A stretch of 64,000 nucleotides of DNA, taken from Rhyzopertha dominica. Its lineage: Eukaryota > Arthropoda > Insecta > Coleoptera > Bostrichidae. Location: assembly GCA_025024175.1 (NCBI GenBank), contig QCXZ01000045.1:3288649-3352648 (forward strand), given 5' to 3'. Within the stretch, counting starts at the first letter, position 1. Every line of letters starts with the position of its first letter. The notes below the pieces were generated by a model. The model was not told the origin of the DNA. It saw only the letters and a list, made by a program, of their open reading frames with translations, and searched no databases. A program made the position numbers and the translations under genes. Positions 10,921-23,325 of the stretch are shown here, piece by piece.

Positions 10921-11219
10921 CAGTTGGGAGCCCTAGGAGCCCTGCAAAAAGTTCAAGAAGAAATGAAAATAGAACTTGGAACAACTAAAGGAAGACATGA
11001 AAACAAATCAGAAGGAAATGAAAATAGGGCAAGAAGACATGAAAATCCAAGTTAAACGAACTAAAGGGGAAATGATAGATGGACAACAGAAACTGAAAAG
11101 TGAAATAGATGGACTTAAGTAAAATCAGGAGATGAGTCNACAAAACAGCAGATGAGATTAAAACAACAGTCGAAGCAGGAGTCCAANNCATCGGAGAGAG
11201 TCGATCGTATCGAAGACAA

Positions 11220-11502
11220 TAAAATGAATGTCTATGCTGTGCTGTCTACACCTCAACCAACTGCAGATATATCTATTTCGCTGTCATTACAGCTCATCAG
11301 TGCAGTTTAGGTCTAGTGTAGACAGCATGGCATAGAACTGGTTTTGCTTATATACCAAAGCAATGGTATGATGTAAGTAAGAATTTAAGATGGCTACAGG
11401 TCACTTCCTTTAGGAAGTAGTACCCGTTAAGACAGCTAGGTGGCTTTGTCATCATGTCAGTGGAATGCTGACAGATGGCATTGCCATCCTAAATTCTTAC
11501 TT
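11220..11502 (+). mobile_element. Hammerhead retrozyme insertion, copy 1
   Basis: A 283-bp insertion in the gag remnant, bounded by the 13-bp target duplication GTATCGAAGACAA (11207-11219 and 11503-11515). It starts TAAAATGAATGTCTATG and ends CCTAAATTCTTACTT, the two termini seen in the other full insertions. The 5' part is inverted and carries a complete hammerhead on the - strand. After a switch near GATGG/CTACAGG the rest is direct. It encodes nothing. Confidence 0.9.
11231..11336 (-). ncRNA. Type I hammerhead ribozyme, complete
   Basis: On the - strand the order is AACTGCA, CTGATGA, stem II GCTGT-AATG-ACAGC, GAAA, a short stem III (ATA-GATA-TAT), cleavage-site C (complement of 11266), then TGCAGTT pairing with the first block as the lower helix of stem I. 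An outer helix pairs TGTCTACAC with GTGTAGACA. All conserved core bases are present, so self-cleavage is predicted if transcribed. Confidence 0.9.
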
Positions 11503-11983
11503 GTATCGAAGACAAGTTTGGGAACGCAATCGCGACTGTAAAAGTGGACCTGGAGAAAGAAAACCCACGGAACATTTTTTGCCTGTGACTGGAAGCAGCA
11601 AAGGTAATCCACTGCTGTATGCTGTATGGTGGTCAGACTTCATTCGAGTCGTATGAAATGCCGTTCGAAGCGACTGGTGTGACGAACAACTGGGACGACT
11701 GAAAGAAGGCGATAGATTGGGTGCATGCTCATCGTGGACCAGATCTTGACTTGCTTCACATGCTACCTGTAGCCGACAGGACCTGGCCAAGCAAAAAGTC
11801 GGCGGAACTCTGTGAGACACTGAAACAAACGTAATAAACTATGCAAGACGTATGACTTCCAACTGCTGTGGGAAACCAGAACATGTGAAGAACTGCAGAA
11901 TGGTGCTTCAGTCTGCCTCCAGACATCACGGGCAACGGTATGATTGCAACAAAATACAAAATCATCCAGGAAGGCACCATTCG

Positions 11984-12960
11984 CTCATCATGGCGGGCGG
12001 AAGGTAGCACGCGTCCCCTGTATCGCAGTGTAAAAGGTGTAAAAGTGAAGTACTAAATGCATTGGTGTGTGTAAAATGCGGTAGCAGATACCATCCGAGT
12101 TGTGCAAAGAGGATAGCGAAGGGTGAAGTCGCGGATGGGACGGCATTTGAATGCTGTGTTGAATGCATGTGGCATCAAACAACTACGACCTAACGGATAT
12201 TTTCGGGGAAGTACAACAAACTCAAGAAGAATACAAAATGTTTTTATACATAATTAAGCAAAAAGACACAATTATCACAAAGAACTACGCGAAAAAATTG
12301 AATTACTCGATGATAAAATAGCATTGCTAACCGAGCTAAACAACATTAGAGTTAAACTAAATAATCAAAAACACAAAATCGCAGCACCGTGCACCATCGA
12401 ACAATCACAGGTAAAAAAAGTAGAATCTACAAAAACTTTATCAAACGTAAACAAGAAACAATCCTTGATTGCAAACAATGAACTTGCATCTACTGTTGGA
12501 AATGGAGAACCGGCAAACACTAAGAACAAGGGTGAAATTATTGCCATACAGAGAGAAGCCAGTTCGGCGAGATCGGGGGTAGCTCTTGCTGATTTGTCAT
12601 CCACGAGTACGCTACCTGTGGAGAAGAACAATGAGAAGGATTCCTAGTCGACAGCGGTCAGGAGAAAGACGGCCTCAAAAACAAAAACCGCTATTATTGG
12701 AACAACTGATGACAATTATAAAGGGCGCACCGAAGAAAATATTTTTGTTCGTAACTCGTCTTCACCCTGAGACGAATGCTGGACAGCTGGAAGGACATCT
12801 GCGTGGAAGGTTCCCTGCGGTTGAAGTTGAAGAAGAGAATTTATTCAAATTTCCGCAACACTATACCTCATATAAGGTTACATTGGACTTCGCCAGTTTG
12901 GACAGAGCGCATCAACCAGATTATGGCCTAGGGGTTCCGTAGTTACGCGGTTTATTCACC
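11984..12960 (+). pseudogene. LINE ORF1: PHD zinc finger plus RNA-binding-like domain
   Basis: The first ATG (11984) is followed at once by a stop, but from about 12027 the frame encodes a PHD-like finger. Its cysteine/histidine series is C-X2-C, then C-X2-C (CVKCG), HPSC, and a final C-X2-C pair (about 12030-12165). A low-complexity linker follows (12324-12647). A second domain (about 12740-12960) has FVTRLHPET and HYTSYKVTLDF, as in the ORF1 proteins of insect Jockey/CR1-type LINEs. ORF1 proteins bind the element RNA and help insertion. The part around 12650 needs a frame change, so this is not a working gene. Confidence 0.7.
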
Positions 12961-13059
12961 GCAGACAGCAGCGCGATCGGGTGCAATAGTGGAACAGGGT
13001 GATAGACATTTGACAAAAGTGGGACGACATTTGCAAGGCAATAATAAACTGCATGTTTC

Positions 13060-15720
13060 TAAACGTCCCAATGTCCTACGTATAGTGCATCTAAATGTTC
13101 AGTGTTTGTACAATAAGGTTGATGAAATAGACGCCATCTTAGTAGACACGAATCTAAATCCTGACTTTTTGTGTTTCGGTGAAACCTGGACACCACTTGA
13201 TAAAATTCAACAGATAACATTAAATAACTATACCTATGTTACAAGTTTTAATAGGGTCTCTCATGTGCATGGTGGAGTAGCCGTATTCTGAAAAAAAAAT
13301 CATCAAACCACTATCATAGTACGTAATGATATTATGGAAAAATTTGCTATAGAAATGAATTTTGAAATATGTGCTTTCGAGTTAACTAAAACTAAACTAG
13401 TTGTAATTACTATCTATAGACCACCCAGGGGTAACATGGATATCTTTCTAACAGCAATCGATGATCTTATGTGTTCTCTGCGGGGGGGGGGCGGACGCTC
13501 TGTGGTAATAATAGATTATAACATGGATTTTAGCTTAAATAACAGGGGGATTGCGGTAGTGAGGGACGTCTTATTAACCCACGATCTAAAAGTGTTGCTG
13601 AATAAACCAACTAGGAAAAAAGCATGTCTAGATAATATCTTAACAAATATCGATAAAGCTAAACTAAAATCGGATATCTTGGATTGGCATATAAGCGATC
13701 ACAGTCCCATCTTTATAGAAATCGAGATGGATGCTCAACATACACATAAATTTTTGCGCCAAATAACCCCGATAACTGAGAGGGGCTTATTTAAATTCTA
13801 TAATCTGGTATATGATATAGACTGGCGGTTTGTTGGTGATGGTGCGCTTGGTCTGAATGAGAAGTGCGAAATGTTGAAGTGATCGTAAAGGCCGTTAAAA
13901 CGGCTTTTCCAAAAAAACTATAGAAGTTAAGCAGACTAACTCTGGTCTTAAATGGTTTTCTTCGGAACTTAAGGCCATGAGAGAAGCTATTGACGCCTTC
14001 TATCAAATGGCATGCTTGCTTAAAAATCAAAACAGCAAACAAAATTACAAGTTTGCCTAGAAGAGGTACAGAGCTGCAATTCAGCAAGCAAAAAAGGCAG
14101 TGCACCATGCAATATTAAAAGAATCCAGTAATAAAGCAAGGGATGCCTGGAATATAATAAACAACTACAGAAAAGCATTACTCGAGAAATTTCAGTTAAC
14201 GATAACCAGGAATACTATTGGCGGGAACTATTTAAGGGGAGAAATACTTGTAGTAGTTTTAATTTTGTGGAGGTGACAATCATTCAGGTTAGAGAGGCAA
14301 TTTTTAATTTGAAAAATTCAAAAAGCAAATATGTGGATGGGTTGAACGCCAAACTGATAAAGACGGTAGGAAATTTAGTTGGCGTTCCTCTAACAAGTCT
14401 TTTAAATTTATGCATTACCACCGCTACCTATCCAGACTGTTCCAAAGTTGCGAGAGTCTGTCCAATTTACAAAAAAGGGGCATTTGAAGAGCCCTCTAGC
14501 TACAGGCCTGTGTCGATTGTCCCAGTGCTCGGAAAGGTATTCTAAAAACTGTTAAAGAAACAAGTTGTGGATTATTTTGAGGGTAACAGCTTGCTGAGTA
14601 CAGCACAATGTGGCTTTCGTAGAGGTCGTAGCACTGTTAGCGCTATAAGTAAACTAAGCGAGATTGTAACCGAGGCATTTGAGTCGAAAGAGTATGTTGG
14701 TTCAGTGTTTTTAGATCTCTACAAGGCTTTCGACTGTGTGTCTCCCGGGACTTTAGTGGAGAAATTGCTTTATTATGGCTTTTCACATCGAAGTAAAGAT
14801 TTAATGCACTCATACTTATACAACAGAAAGTATCCATAAACAACCAGGAATCAAAATTACTTTCATGTAATGTAGGTGTGCCTCAAGGATCTGTATTAGG
14901 TCCAGTCCTTTTCATAATTTTTACAAATGACATGATTGATGATAAACTTATTGTTTATGCAGACGACACGACAATTATAGATAAAGCCAGCAATTTGAAT
15001 GTTGTTCTAGAGAGTCTTGGGGACGCACAGTCGAGAGCAAAGAAGTGGCTTATGGCAAACAAGTTGCGTCTAAATGAAGCCAAGACTCAAACGATGATAT
15101 TTGGCCTGCGGCAGATACCGATAGCTAACACAGATGTCAGGTTTCTTGGGGTGTATCTGGACCCAAAGCTTAGTTGGGAGACACACATCTCACATTTGTG
15201 CAAGAAAATCGCAACCAATATTTATGTACTCCGAAGACTGTCAGAGATTGTTTCTAGACATGTAATGGGGATGGCATTCCACGCGTTGATACAGTCTCAT
15301 GTAAATTACGCCTTGCTGATATGGGGGCACGCTCCGGATGCAAGCATGTGTGTTCGCCCTACAGCGGAGAGCGGTTAGAATAATTTCGGGAATGGGGTTC
15401 AGAGATAACTGCAGAGAAGCTTTTAAAGATTTAGGCATATTAACTTTAGCTAATGCATATATATATCAGTGTTTACTGCACATTAAGCAAAACTCGGAAA
15501 CACTACAGACACATTCAGATATACATGTATACGAAACTAGACAGAGATGACTTATACCCAGGATACAGAGGTCAAGGACGGGTATAAATTTCTATGGCCC
15601 TAAATTATTTAACAAACTTTCAACTAAGATAAAATCTTTAGATTACAAAAAATTCAAAAAGCAGATTAAGACATTATTGGTGGAAGGCGCATTCTATAAC
15701 ATCACCGAGTTTTTAAACTG
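13060..15720 (+). pseudogene. LINE ORF2: apurinic endonuclease and reverse transcriptase, frameshifted
   Basis: The endonuclease begins at about 13078 (RIVHLNVQCL) and continues FCFGETW-like (CFGETWTP), IYRPPRG, CLDNILTN and SDHSPI (to about 13720). It is interrupted by a stop at 13291 followed by an A run, and crosses a G-run near 13484. The reverse transcriptase starts near 14267 and shows PIYKKG, SSYRPVSIVP, QCGFRRGRS, FLDLYKAFD, VPQGSVLGP and the catalytic YADD (about 14960), then a C-terminal region to about 15550 and decayed sequence to 15720. ORF2 normally nicks the target and copies the RNA in place. At least six frame breaks make it inactive. Confidence 0.85.
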
Positions 15721-15883
15721 TACTATGTAGTAGATATGTACTTCATGTTATACATTTCGTACTGTTTACTATTATTGTGTTTATTATTATTGTATGTTGT
15801 TATATATTTCTTGGACGTGTGTAAATGTTTCTACAGGCTATCACGAATAAAATCATTATCATTATCATAACACGGTTACTGTA

Positions 15884-16540
15884 TCCAGAAATCCAAGTGG
15901 AAAATTCGGACATTACAAAGGGATGCAACAGGGCAAGTGCGATCAATGTAAGAAGAGTCACCATTAATAAAAGCGAATAGACTGCCGAAGGGTTCCGGAA
16001 GGCCCAGTCAGGAGACAGTGATATAAGTCCTATACTTAAGAGGAAAGAAGAAAGCAGACCACGACCTGGTTAAGAGGATATGTCCGTGGAGGGGATGGCG
16101 ATGGCGGGCTAGTGTCACCATGTTTTTGGTGGTGCTTAAGGAGTGTGTACGTGAACATTTCTACAGGGTGGCTTGTCGTGAAGATGTAGAGAAATGGTGC
16201 TGCAAGTGTGCAACTTACGCAGCCACAAAGGTTCCATCACCACGACCTAGTGAAAGGACGAAGCAGTACAACATGGGAGCTCCATTACGAAAGACTACCA
16301 GTGATTGCGCGAAATCTCGCTCTGAAGGNACGGCCATTCAAAGGCAGCTTAAAGAAGGAGATCTCGTGTGACTATAACCCACGAAGAAAGAAAGGACTTT
16401 AGCCTATGTTTTCGTCATCCTCGGAAGAACCCTAAAAGTAGTTATAAGAATTAACGACTTAATCTTTAGAATCCAGCGCAACCCAGGATCAATGAAGGTG
16501 GTACACTTGATTCGTTCAAGCGAGTACCACGCAAATCCCA
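15884..16540 (+). pseudogene. Late pol of the decayed Gypsy: pre-integrase linker, integrase zinc finger and C-terminus
   Basis: After the LINE tail, Gypsy coding resumes with DSDISPILKRKEESRPRPG (about 16015-16070), typical of the stretch between RNase H and integrase. Then come CREDVEKWCCKC (integrase zinc finger, about 16175-16210) and QYNMGAPLRKT. The catalytic DDE core is absent: the frame jumps to IQRQLKEGDLV and NDLIFRIQRN / KVVHLIR, the integrase C-terminal domain (about 16335-16525). A deletion therefore removed the catalytic residues. Continuity with the gag remnant at 10921-11960 is inferred from order and orientation. Confidence 0.75.
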
Positions 16541-16572
16541 AGGAATTGAACTGATCGGGACGATCTGTTTCT

Positions 16573-16930
16573 AAGGAGAGGGTAGTGTTACGTGCTAGCG
16601 AATAATCAGCGACATCTGCTGACCAGCAGGACACTGCAAGTAGTAATCTCAGCAACAGATAGATGGCAGGGAATGTCTTGATTCTCCAGCAAATTCTACC
16701 TATGGAATGTATGCGACGTTTAGAGATGTACTTCTAAAAAAGTCTAGAAAAAGGCGCGGGAAGTCTGTAATATAAAGTGTGAATTGTGAATTCGAATAGT
16801 GGTTAATTAGGCGAGCTCTAAGGGAAGGTTTAGCGAAACAAGTGTTTTTAGTGCTAGTGGTTAATTGCATTACTACAGTTGAAATAGTAGTGTTTTGAAC
16901 TAGTTCTGTTTAGACTTAAGTCAGAAACCT
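16573..16930 (+). repeat. Probable polypurine tract and 3' LTR of the decayed Gypsy
   Basis: AAGGAGAGGG (16573-16582) immediately precedes TGTTACGTGC (16586), the usual arrangement of polypurine tract and LTR start after Gypsy integrase. The right end is uncertain and no matching 5' LTR was found, so the boundary at 16930 is approximate. Confidence 0.45.
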
Positions 16931-17968
16931 GCAGTTTTCAATACCAATATAGACATTATGTAACAGTTTCACACATTAGACGTCTAGCTTCAGAATCGGA
17001 TGCAGCCTTGCACAACAGTTTATGTATGTCCTTGTATTCAATATCATACTTGAGAAATTTGTTAATTGTCTGACTATCGCTAATTCTGAATTCAAATAAT
17101 TATTAAATTGTTCACACAAAGATAAGAATAACAATTTTTAGTTTCAACAACCAGTTTTTTGCAGTCTTTCACTTTTCAGCAAAAATACTGATCAAACTAA
17201 TAAGAATCTTGATTTTTCAATATATACCCATGATCAGTAACACTGCCATGCTAGCAATAATAATTTTTTGCATTACGTTTCTATTTGAATAAACGCTATG
17301 TAATTATACTGTCATTTCATCATCTTTTAATAGACACGCTGATACGCCATTTTTCCGATAAGTGAACTGCAAATTTAATACGCTGAAACAATTGAGAAAC
17401 GATAAATAATTCATAACTGTCCATTGCTGACATCGTAATACCTGAGTCAACCCATATACATTGAACAGGTAGAGACCTCATAACGTAACATGCATAATAC
17501 GTATTTTGTAACAGATTATTTATAGGGAGTCAGTCTTCCTAAGTGTTAAAGGCACTGCCATACTTTCACTTGACAGCTGGTTCAGTGCGTTGTCGCTCTA
17601 ATTTTGAAATGGAAATTTACTGCTCCAAGTTTTGCTTTAAACGACTTCCACTCAGTTTAAACACACTACTACAATTCAATTCTGAATTTGAAGCTGCTGT
17701 AAAATTTTATTTGACTGGCAGTATGTTATAACTAATAAGCTTACTCACTGTTGAAATTCGAGACAATTTTCAAATATATCTAAATTCATTGAAAATTTTC
17801 CATATGATACAAGGAACTCGATAATAAAGAAGACAAAAAACAACAAAAACACACTTCTTTTGTTGAAATTAAGCATATTATTATATTCCACCCAACTGGT
17901 TATTTATTATTATAGAATTTAAAATGTCAGTGCATTAACAACCTTTCGTTCCTTTCACCTTACCATGT
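16931..17968. other. Unassigned AT-rich DNA
   Basis: No recognisable coding, RNA or repeat feature is seen. Short open frames lack similarity to known families and show no splice context. Confidence 0.4.
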
Positions 17969-18529
17969 TAGTCCAGTCATTTTAGGCATTTCAAACCCCA
18001 ATCTGCAGAAAAATTCCTAGCGAGCTCTACTCTGAAAACAGTTGATTTTACAGAAAAATGCAAGAGGCATTTACTAAGTTCCCAAACCTCTATGATATAA
18101 GCATATTTTTCACAAAAGGCCCAAGTATCAGATAAAAGTTTTGAAGACACTTACAAACATGAATAAAAAGCAATAATAGAGTTCACGCCTTGGTGTATGT
18201 TATACAATACCATATGTGAGTGCATTCTAGTCGCTTTTTTAAGTGCTCTACTTTGAAAAAGGTTAATTTTATAGAAAAATGCAAGAGGCATTTTTGTAGA
18301 CAAATTCACGACAAACAATTTTTATAATAACCTCTATTGACCTCCGAGCGATAGGTCGCGACATATTTGCGAGAAACTGTTTTTGTGACTTTTTGACGTT
18401 TATAACTATTTTAGCCGGCACGATATCAATGTTGATTTTTCACATCTTCATTCGCTGTAAAAAAGTTGTATACAAAAATTCAGCTCACTAGGAATTTTTC
18501 CACAGATAAAACCTCAAATGACTGGACTA
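17969..18529. mobile_element. Foldback/MITE-like element, about 561 bp
   Basis: The ends are imperfect inverted repeats. The left reads TAGTCCAGTCATTTTAGG and, further in, GAAAAATTCCTAGCGAGCT. The right is its reverse complement with few changes, ending TGACTGGACTA at 18529. Inside, a block of about 50 bp ending GCAAGAGGCATTT occurs twice in direct orientation (about 18025-18075 and 18245-18295). No transposase is encoded. The class and target duplication are not clear. Confidence 0.6.
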
Positions 18530-19179
18530 CGTATGTAGAGCATCTTGTATATTACTACATATTTTTTCAATTTTATACCAAACTAATTATTGAAGTATTA
18601 GGGAGGGTTACATAGTTACTAGTTACTAGTCTTTGTACGTTGGTAATAGTTGGTAGTAACAAATGATTAAAACTTAGGAAAACACTATGCCATTATGAAC
18701 TGAGAAAAATAAACTGACGTTTCGATTACTTGGCAGGAATTGAAAACGTTATTAAGACAAATAAAAAAGAGCCTCAAAAGTCCAACACAAAGTTTATCAA
18801 TGTTTGAATAGTGACAGTGTTTTATTGTCGCTGAAATCATTTACCGTCGTAATGGTGGTTTTAAATATCTACAAAAAAGAATTTTAGAATGCAACTTTTG
18901 TTAATTGTTTTACGATATCAAACTTTCTTCTCGCATAAGTATCACAAGCGGTGGTCATTGTTTACTAAACAATTCAGATTTATATTTCACCAGGAAATGG
19001 TTATTTATATAAACTGGTTAAAAACTTTAACTCAAAACTGAAGTCAGTGAGTATCTTTTTCGAGATTTATCAAGTTTTTGACGCTATAAATCATCCAAAA
19101 AACTTTTGTGTCCATCACACATGTGACCCCAATAGTCATAGCTGACGGACTAATAAAATATTGCTAAAATGACATCTGA
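18530..19179. other. Unassigned AT-rich DNA
   Basis: Nothing firm. A GAAACGTC string on the - strand near 18720 recalls the 3' half of PLE hammerheads, but no stem II or CTGATGA core is attached. Confidence 0.3.
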
Positions 19180-19330
19180 ATAAATGAAGGCTTTAAATGC
19201 AGATAAGTATGTCACAGCTACTAGAGCGGATAAGGGTTAAGCACCAGTAATCCAAGATAAGATATTATTAACAGTTCAAATGTCTAAATCGAAGCAAGTC
19301 ATTTTAACTATTTCTGTTTGCCATATATCA
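19180..19330 (+). pseudogene. Possible trace of a PLE reverse-transcriptase N-terminus
   Basis: A short frame reads MKALNADKYVTATRADKG, a stop, then APVIQDK, resembling the ADKG-centred motif near the start of Penelope reverse transcriptases. A GAAACGTC string follows about 0.7 kb downstream (near 20000), as at other PLE tails here. The match is brief and could be chance. Confidence 0.3.
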
Positions 19331-22300
19331 AAGCTGTACGATTTGCACAAAATTGATTAAACTAAAATCTCCTTATATAGGGATAACTCCTAGTTTCGTA
19401 AAAAAAATCTGCATATTTTATTAATGTATCAAATGACTCGTAGTTGAAAAACTGATACCCTAATTAGTTTTGAGGTGGTTTTCTTATTTACAAAAGTAAA
19501 TATACCAGAAATGATAGAATGTAGGAATAGTGGGAATTTTTAATTACCTAATATTTGAAAGGCAATTTTAGTAATTGAAATCGAAATAAACTTAATCCCG
19601 TAGAAATTTATAGTGAAAACCCCTTAAGTATTCAGCGTTATATACATTAATCCAATTTTCTTGGTTTACTTTATCAGGTAGTTCGTAGTTCGCAGGTATT
19701 TTTTCACGTTGGCGTTGTTTCTATCACGTCTCGTTTCCTTGGCGATTTGAATACTTTCAAAATTTTGTGCATCAGGCAATTTTTAAGGTATTTTTTTTTG
19801 TTTTATTATGACCGTGTCATCTTACGGTAATTACCAGCAGAGCAATTTTTATTATAATGCGATTAAAATGTACAACATACATATAAGATACCTACATTAT
19901 GCAGACATGCACAACATCCATGCCCTAGGTGCCTAGGTGATCATGAGCTGAACCACTTTAGAGGTACCTTTGACAAAAATTAGGAGTAACCGAAACGTCA
20001 GATTTGCTTTTTTGGTAGTTTTTAAATTCAGTCAGAGCGTTTTTCTGAAAATAATAAAATTATATTTATTATCGACATTGAAAGCATCATTGGCGTGCAA
20101 TTATTTTGATAGACTATTTTTTTCTTTTTGGTCATGTAAACATTTCTTAGCTGTACTTTTCGAAAGTAAATAAAGCATTATTACTCAAAATACATAGAAT
20201 CATGAAACTAGAAAAACAGTCACAACAGGAGATATAGGCAAGCGTAATAATTGTTTTAAAGGGGTATGTAGGCCAATAATTCGGTATGAAAACGTTGGAC
20301 CACATAACCGTTAAAACAATTATTACACATGATTATACAAATAGGCGATAACTGTGACATTTTCTTTTTCATTGAAACATCCACGAAAAGTTACAAGCTA
20401 CACATAAATATTTGATTAATGATATAAGAATACTTGCGAAAGAAATAATAAAATACAAGGAATATATAGACAAGTAAGCGAGTATTTTGAAAAATAACAT
20501 TACAACTTGTGTTGGTTTTCTGTTGCAGATAATCAGTATATATATAGTCCACCTATCGTCCAATAATCATATCATTCAAATTAATTTCATAACCAATTAT
20601 CGAGTCTTCTAGATAGTTCTGCAATTAAACTAGAACAAGTCGTCCGGTCAGTGTCCTATGATCATTGACTTGGCCTAATTGTTTTGAAAGTTATACAGAG
20701 CATTCTAGACTATCTGGGCTCGAATTCAACTGTTTCCTCGCTCATTGGTGTAGGTCAACGCATTCATGCAGCGGCAAAAATGACCATTACCTAACTGTAA
20801 TCTGCGCACCTATAATAACAGCAGCTGCATGCTGTTACTTGCGGTGAGTGACAGCTAATTGCAATATCTGATGCGTTGGGCTTGTACTACGATTTCCTGT
20901 GAACGATTAAGTTTATACGTAGGTACTAGTATCTCGTTAATCTCACATGGTCACATGTTGGTAATTTAATTTCGACATGTTCTTGTATTATCATCAAAGT
21001 GCTGGTCATGCACAACACAAAATGGTGTTTAATAAAGTTAAAATAGGTCAATGTTAATCGGTCACCCAAATTTTATTTATCTAACTAAAACAATTTACTT
21101 GATTGCTCTTTAGCATAATATATTTATTCTGAAGGTGTCGCACTTGAGTTTCTATATGAAACACTGGAAACTGATATTTGATTTTTTAGAAAATGGAAAT
21201 ACGTGTGCATACTTACCGATGTGGAATTCAGTAGCGGGTCTAGAAGAAGCTCTTACAGCGGAGGGGCTAACAACAAACCTGAGCAAAGGAAAGTTCGATA
21301 CAAAAACAGAAAATTATATTGTTGTTTGCTTGCGTCTATAATTTTTCAAATATTTACTAAAAATTTAGCGCTAAGTGGGAAATGCATGCAGTACTCATAT
21401 CAGGAAATTTCACTTCTTGCCGTAATATTGTTCTTTGTTAAAGTGCAGACAGGCTGCAGAGCATAAGTGACTCACACGCACTAATGAGTTACTAATTACG
21501 TTTTAAGATTCAATATTAAAGTCAGTTTTAAAATAAAATTGAGCAAATTTAAAGGAAGGTCAGGTTTACGGGGAAGAGCTCCTCCTTGGATCCGCCACTG
21601 GTGGAATTGTCATACAAACAGAATTTGTTAAGGGTGCTATATAGGCTTGAAGCTAGAAAAACTTAAAAACATATTTTGTAATGCGTAATTTTTTCCTCGA
21701 AATGACAGACTTATTTTCAATTAACTCTGCATATCAAAATTTATTACGCTTCAATACAAGGAAAACTAATGGCACACACCATACCAAACTGACTAGGAGA
21801 CTGTTAAAAAATTCATCTTTGAACAACTTCCTCCAAATTGCATCGGAAAAGTTAGCATAAAACTATGTCATTGGTGTAAAAGAACCGAAACAAGATAAAT
21901 GGTTAAATTGCATCAAATTTTGGAATTCTGCATTTTGCTCAAGACGTTTAACAAAGCCAGAGCACACACAGATGTCTTGCGTGTGTTCATTACGACGGTC
22001 GGCACCGAACTCCTAGAAAATACTGAAGATAATTCGGAACGACTGACATAACATAATAATACAATTTCATGTTCCTTTAAGGTGTTTGTTTTTTCCATTT
22101 TTCAAGTTGATAAGTTAGGAAAAGATGCACAGGTTGGTAAGTTATACGAAATATCTAAAAGTACAGCGAAGTTGTGCAAAAAATTTTAACCACCTTGTGT
22201 TATTCTAATAATACAATAAATAATATAAGTATCTTAATAGGAAGAGACTATTAAATAAAATATAATTAATAGCTACCTTGAACACTATATGGAAAAGTTT

Positions 22301-22338
22301 GTATATTACGTATAAACAGTCCAGTTCATTTATATTCA
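19331..22338. other. Long unassigned stretch
   Basis: I see no host exon with convincing splice signals and no recognisable mobile-element protein over about 3 kb. Open frames here are short and of biased, AT-driven composition. Confidence 0.35.
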
Positions 22339-22355
22339 ACTTCTATTCATTCATT

Positions 22356-22618
22356 AATGATAGCGAAATAGTACTATCTGCAGTTGGTTGAGGTGTAGAC
22401 AGCACAGCATAGACATGCATTTTAATGTATGTTGGTTCTTGCCCGTCAGCAAAAAGTGCCGTGGGGGCCTGCTGTCAAATTGAAGTATGCAGTTGCATGC
22501 CAATTTGTCAGGCTACAAGGTCACTTCCTTTAGGAAGTAGTTCCCGTTAAGGCAGCTAGGTGGCTTTGTCATCATGTCAGTGTAATGCTGACAGATGCCA
22601 TTGCCACCCTAAATTCTT
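22356..22618 (+). mobile_element. Hammerhead retrozyme insertion, copy 2 (5'-truncated, no inversion)
   Basis: Bounded by TTCTATTCATTCATT on both sides (22341-22355 and 22621-22635; up to 17 bp if the shared AC is counted). The insert starts inside ribozyme stem II (AATGATAGCGAAATAG) and runs in direct orientation to CCCTAAATTCTTAC. It keeps only the 3' half of the hammerhead (GAAA, stem III, cleavage site, TGCAGTT), so it cannot self-cleave alone. A variable 5' start with a constant 3' end is typical of target-primed reverse transcription. Confidence 0.9.
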
Positions 22619-22635
22619 ACTTCTATTCATTCATT

Positions 22636-23325
22636 CTAAGTTATAGTAGTATAGCAGTTCAAAGGATTACAATCTTCCTGTAACCATATTCTCTATCGAT
22701 ATAGATCTTCCAGGTATAGCAAAGTGTTTGGTACAATATATGTCATTTGATACCAAGCTGGTAGGTCTCATTACTTTAAAATCGATTCGCCAGACCTCCA
22801 AAACTGTCAATTAAAAAGGAAACAAACTATAACACTTTTGAAAAATAAAGTTACTGCTACATTAAGCTTGTTCCTCAATAATTATTTTCCATTACTGTCG
22901 ACTTTTGATCCGAACAGTTGAAACCAGGTGAGAGACATATAAAAGACAATGTGCTGCATATTTCAACGAGAGACAAATTCGAGTAAAATCGGGCAGATTT
23001 TATTTTGAAGCCTTAGGACACCTTGATGTATCAGTCAAAATGACTTACTTAATTTTTTAATAGGGAACAGAGGTCTAGTAATATCTCATTTTGAAGATCT
23101 TACAAAGCCATATCTAAAAATTTGTAGCAAAAAATGTTTTTTTTGTCAGGAAATGTTAATTACTATAAACACTAAAGAATTATATTTTTTTTAAACTTTA
23201 GTAGTTTTTTTTAATAAAACTAAAACACAACTTCGCATCGTATAAGTTGAATTATGTTCGTGAATTATTTGCATGGCATCGTCAGTTTGAAATTTGTAAT
23301 TAGCCATTACCTGAAGCTGAAAGTT
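22636..23325. other. Unassigned AT-rich DNA
   Basis: No feature recognised. Confidence 0.35.

Larger units (their letters stand above)
10921..11960 (+). pseudogene. Decayed Gypsy gag, split by a retrozyme insertion
   Basis: Read over several frameshifts, this encodes a Ty3/Gypsy capsid. A charged coiled-coil-like N-terminus repeats KEDMK/QKEMK (about 10980-11120). Then come the capsid signatures SFESYEMPFEA, TNNWDD, a HRGPDLDLLHMLP block (about 11630-11770), and a decayed zinc knuckle CCGKPEHVKNC (about 11860-11890) that lacks one spacer residue. The frame is broken by stops, two N bases and the 283-bp insertion at 11220-11502. It is not the same element as the intact Gypsy at 3423-9327. Its late pol part appears at 15890-16540, beyond an inserted LINE. 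Protease, reverse transcriptase and RNase H are gone. Confidence 0.75.
11960..15883 (+). mobile_element. Nearly full-length but broken LINE (non-LTR retrotransposon) with PHD-finger ORF1
   Basis: In order: an ORF1 with PHD-type zinc finger, a second ORF1 domain, an apurinic-type endonuclease, a reverse transcriptase, then AATAAA (15846-15851) and a short ATCATT repeat tail. The layout fits the Jockey/CR1 group. Numerous frameshifts and stops make it inactive. It lies between gag and late pol of the decayed Gypsy. I could not identify a clean target-site duplication. Confidence 0.85.

Noticed and set aside
12365..12631. 88-codon frame on the - strand inside the LINE
   Set aside because: It is the antisense shadow of the LINE ORF1 linker on the + strand.
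13484..13492. G-run in the LINE endonuclease as a programmed frameshift site
   Set aside because: The LINE is broken at many other places, and a homopolymer of this size is a usual site of mutation or sequencing error.
18716..18733. GAAACGTC on the - strand as a PLE hammerhead
   Set aside because: Neither a stem II hairpin nor a CTGATGA-like box is present at the right spacing.
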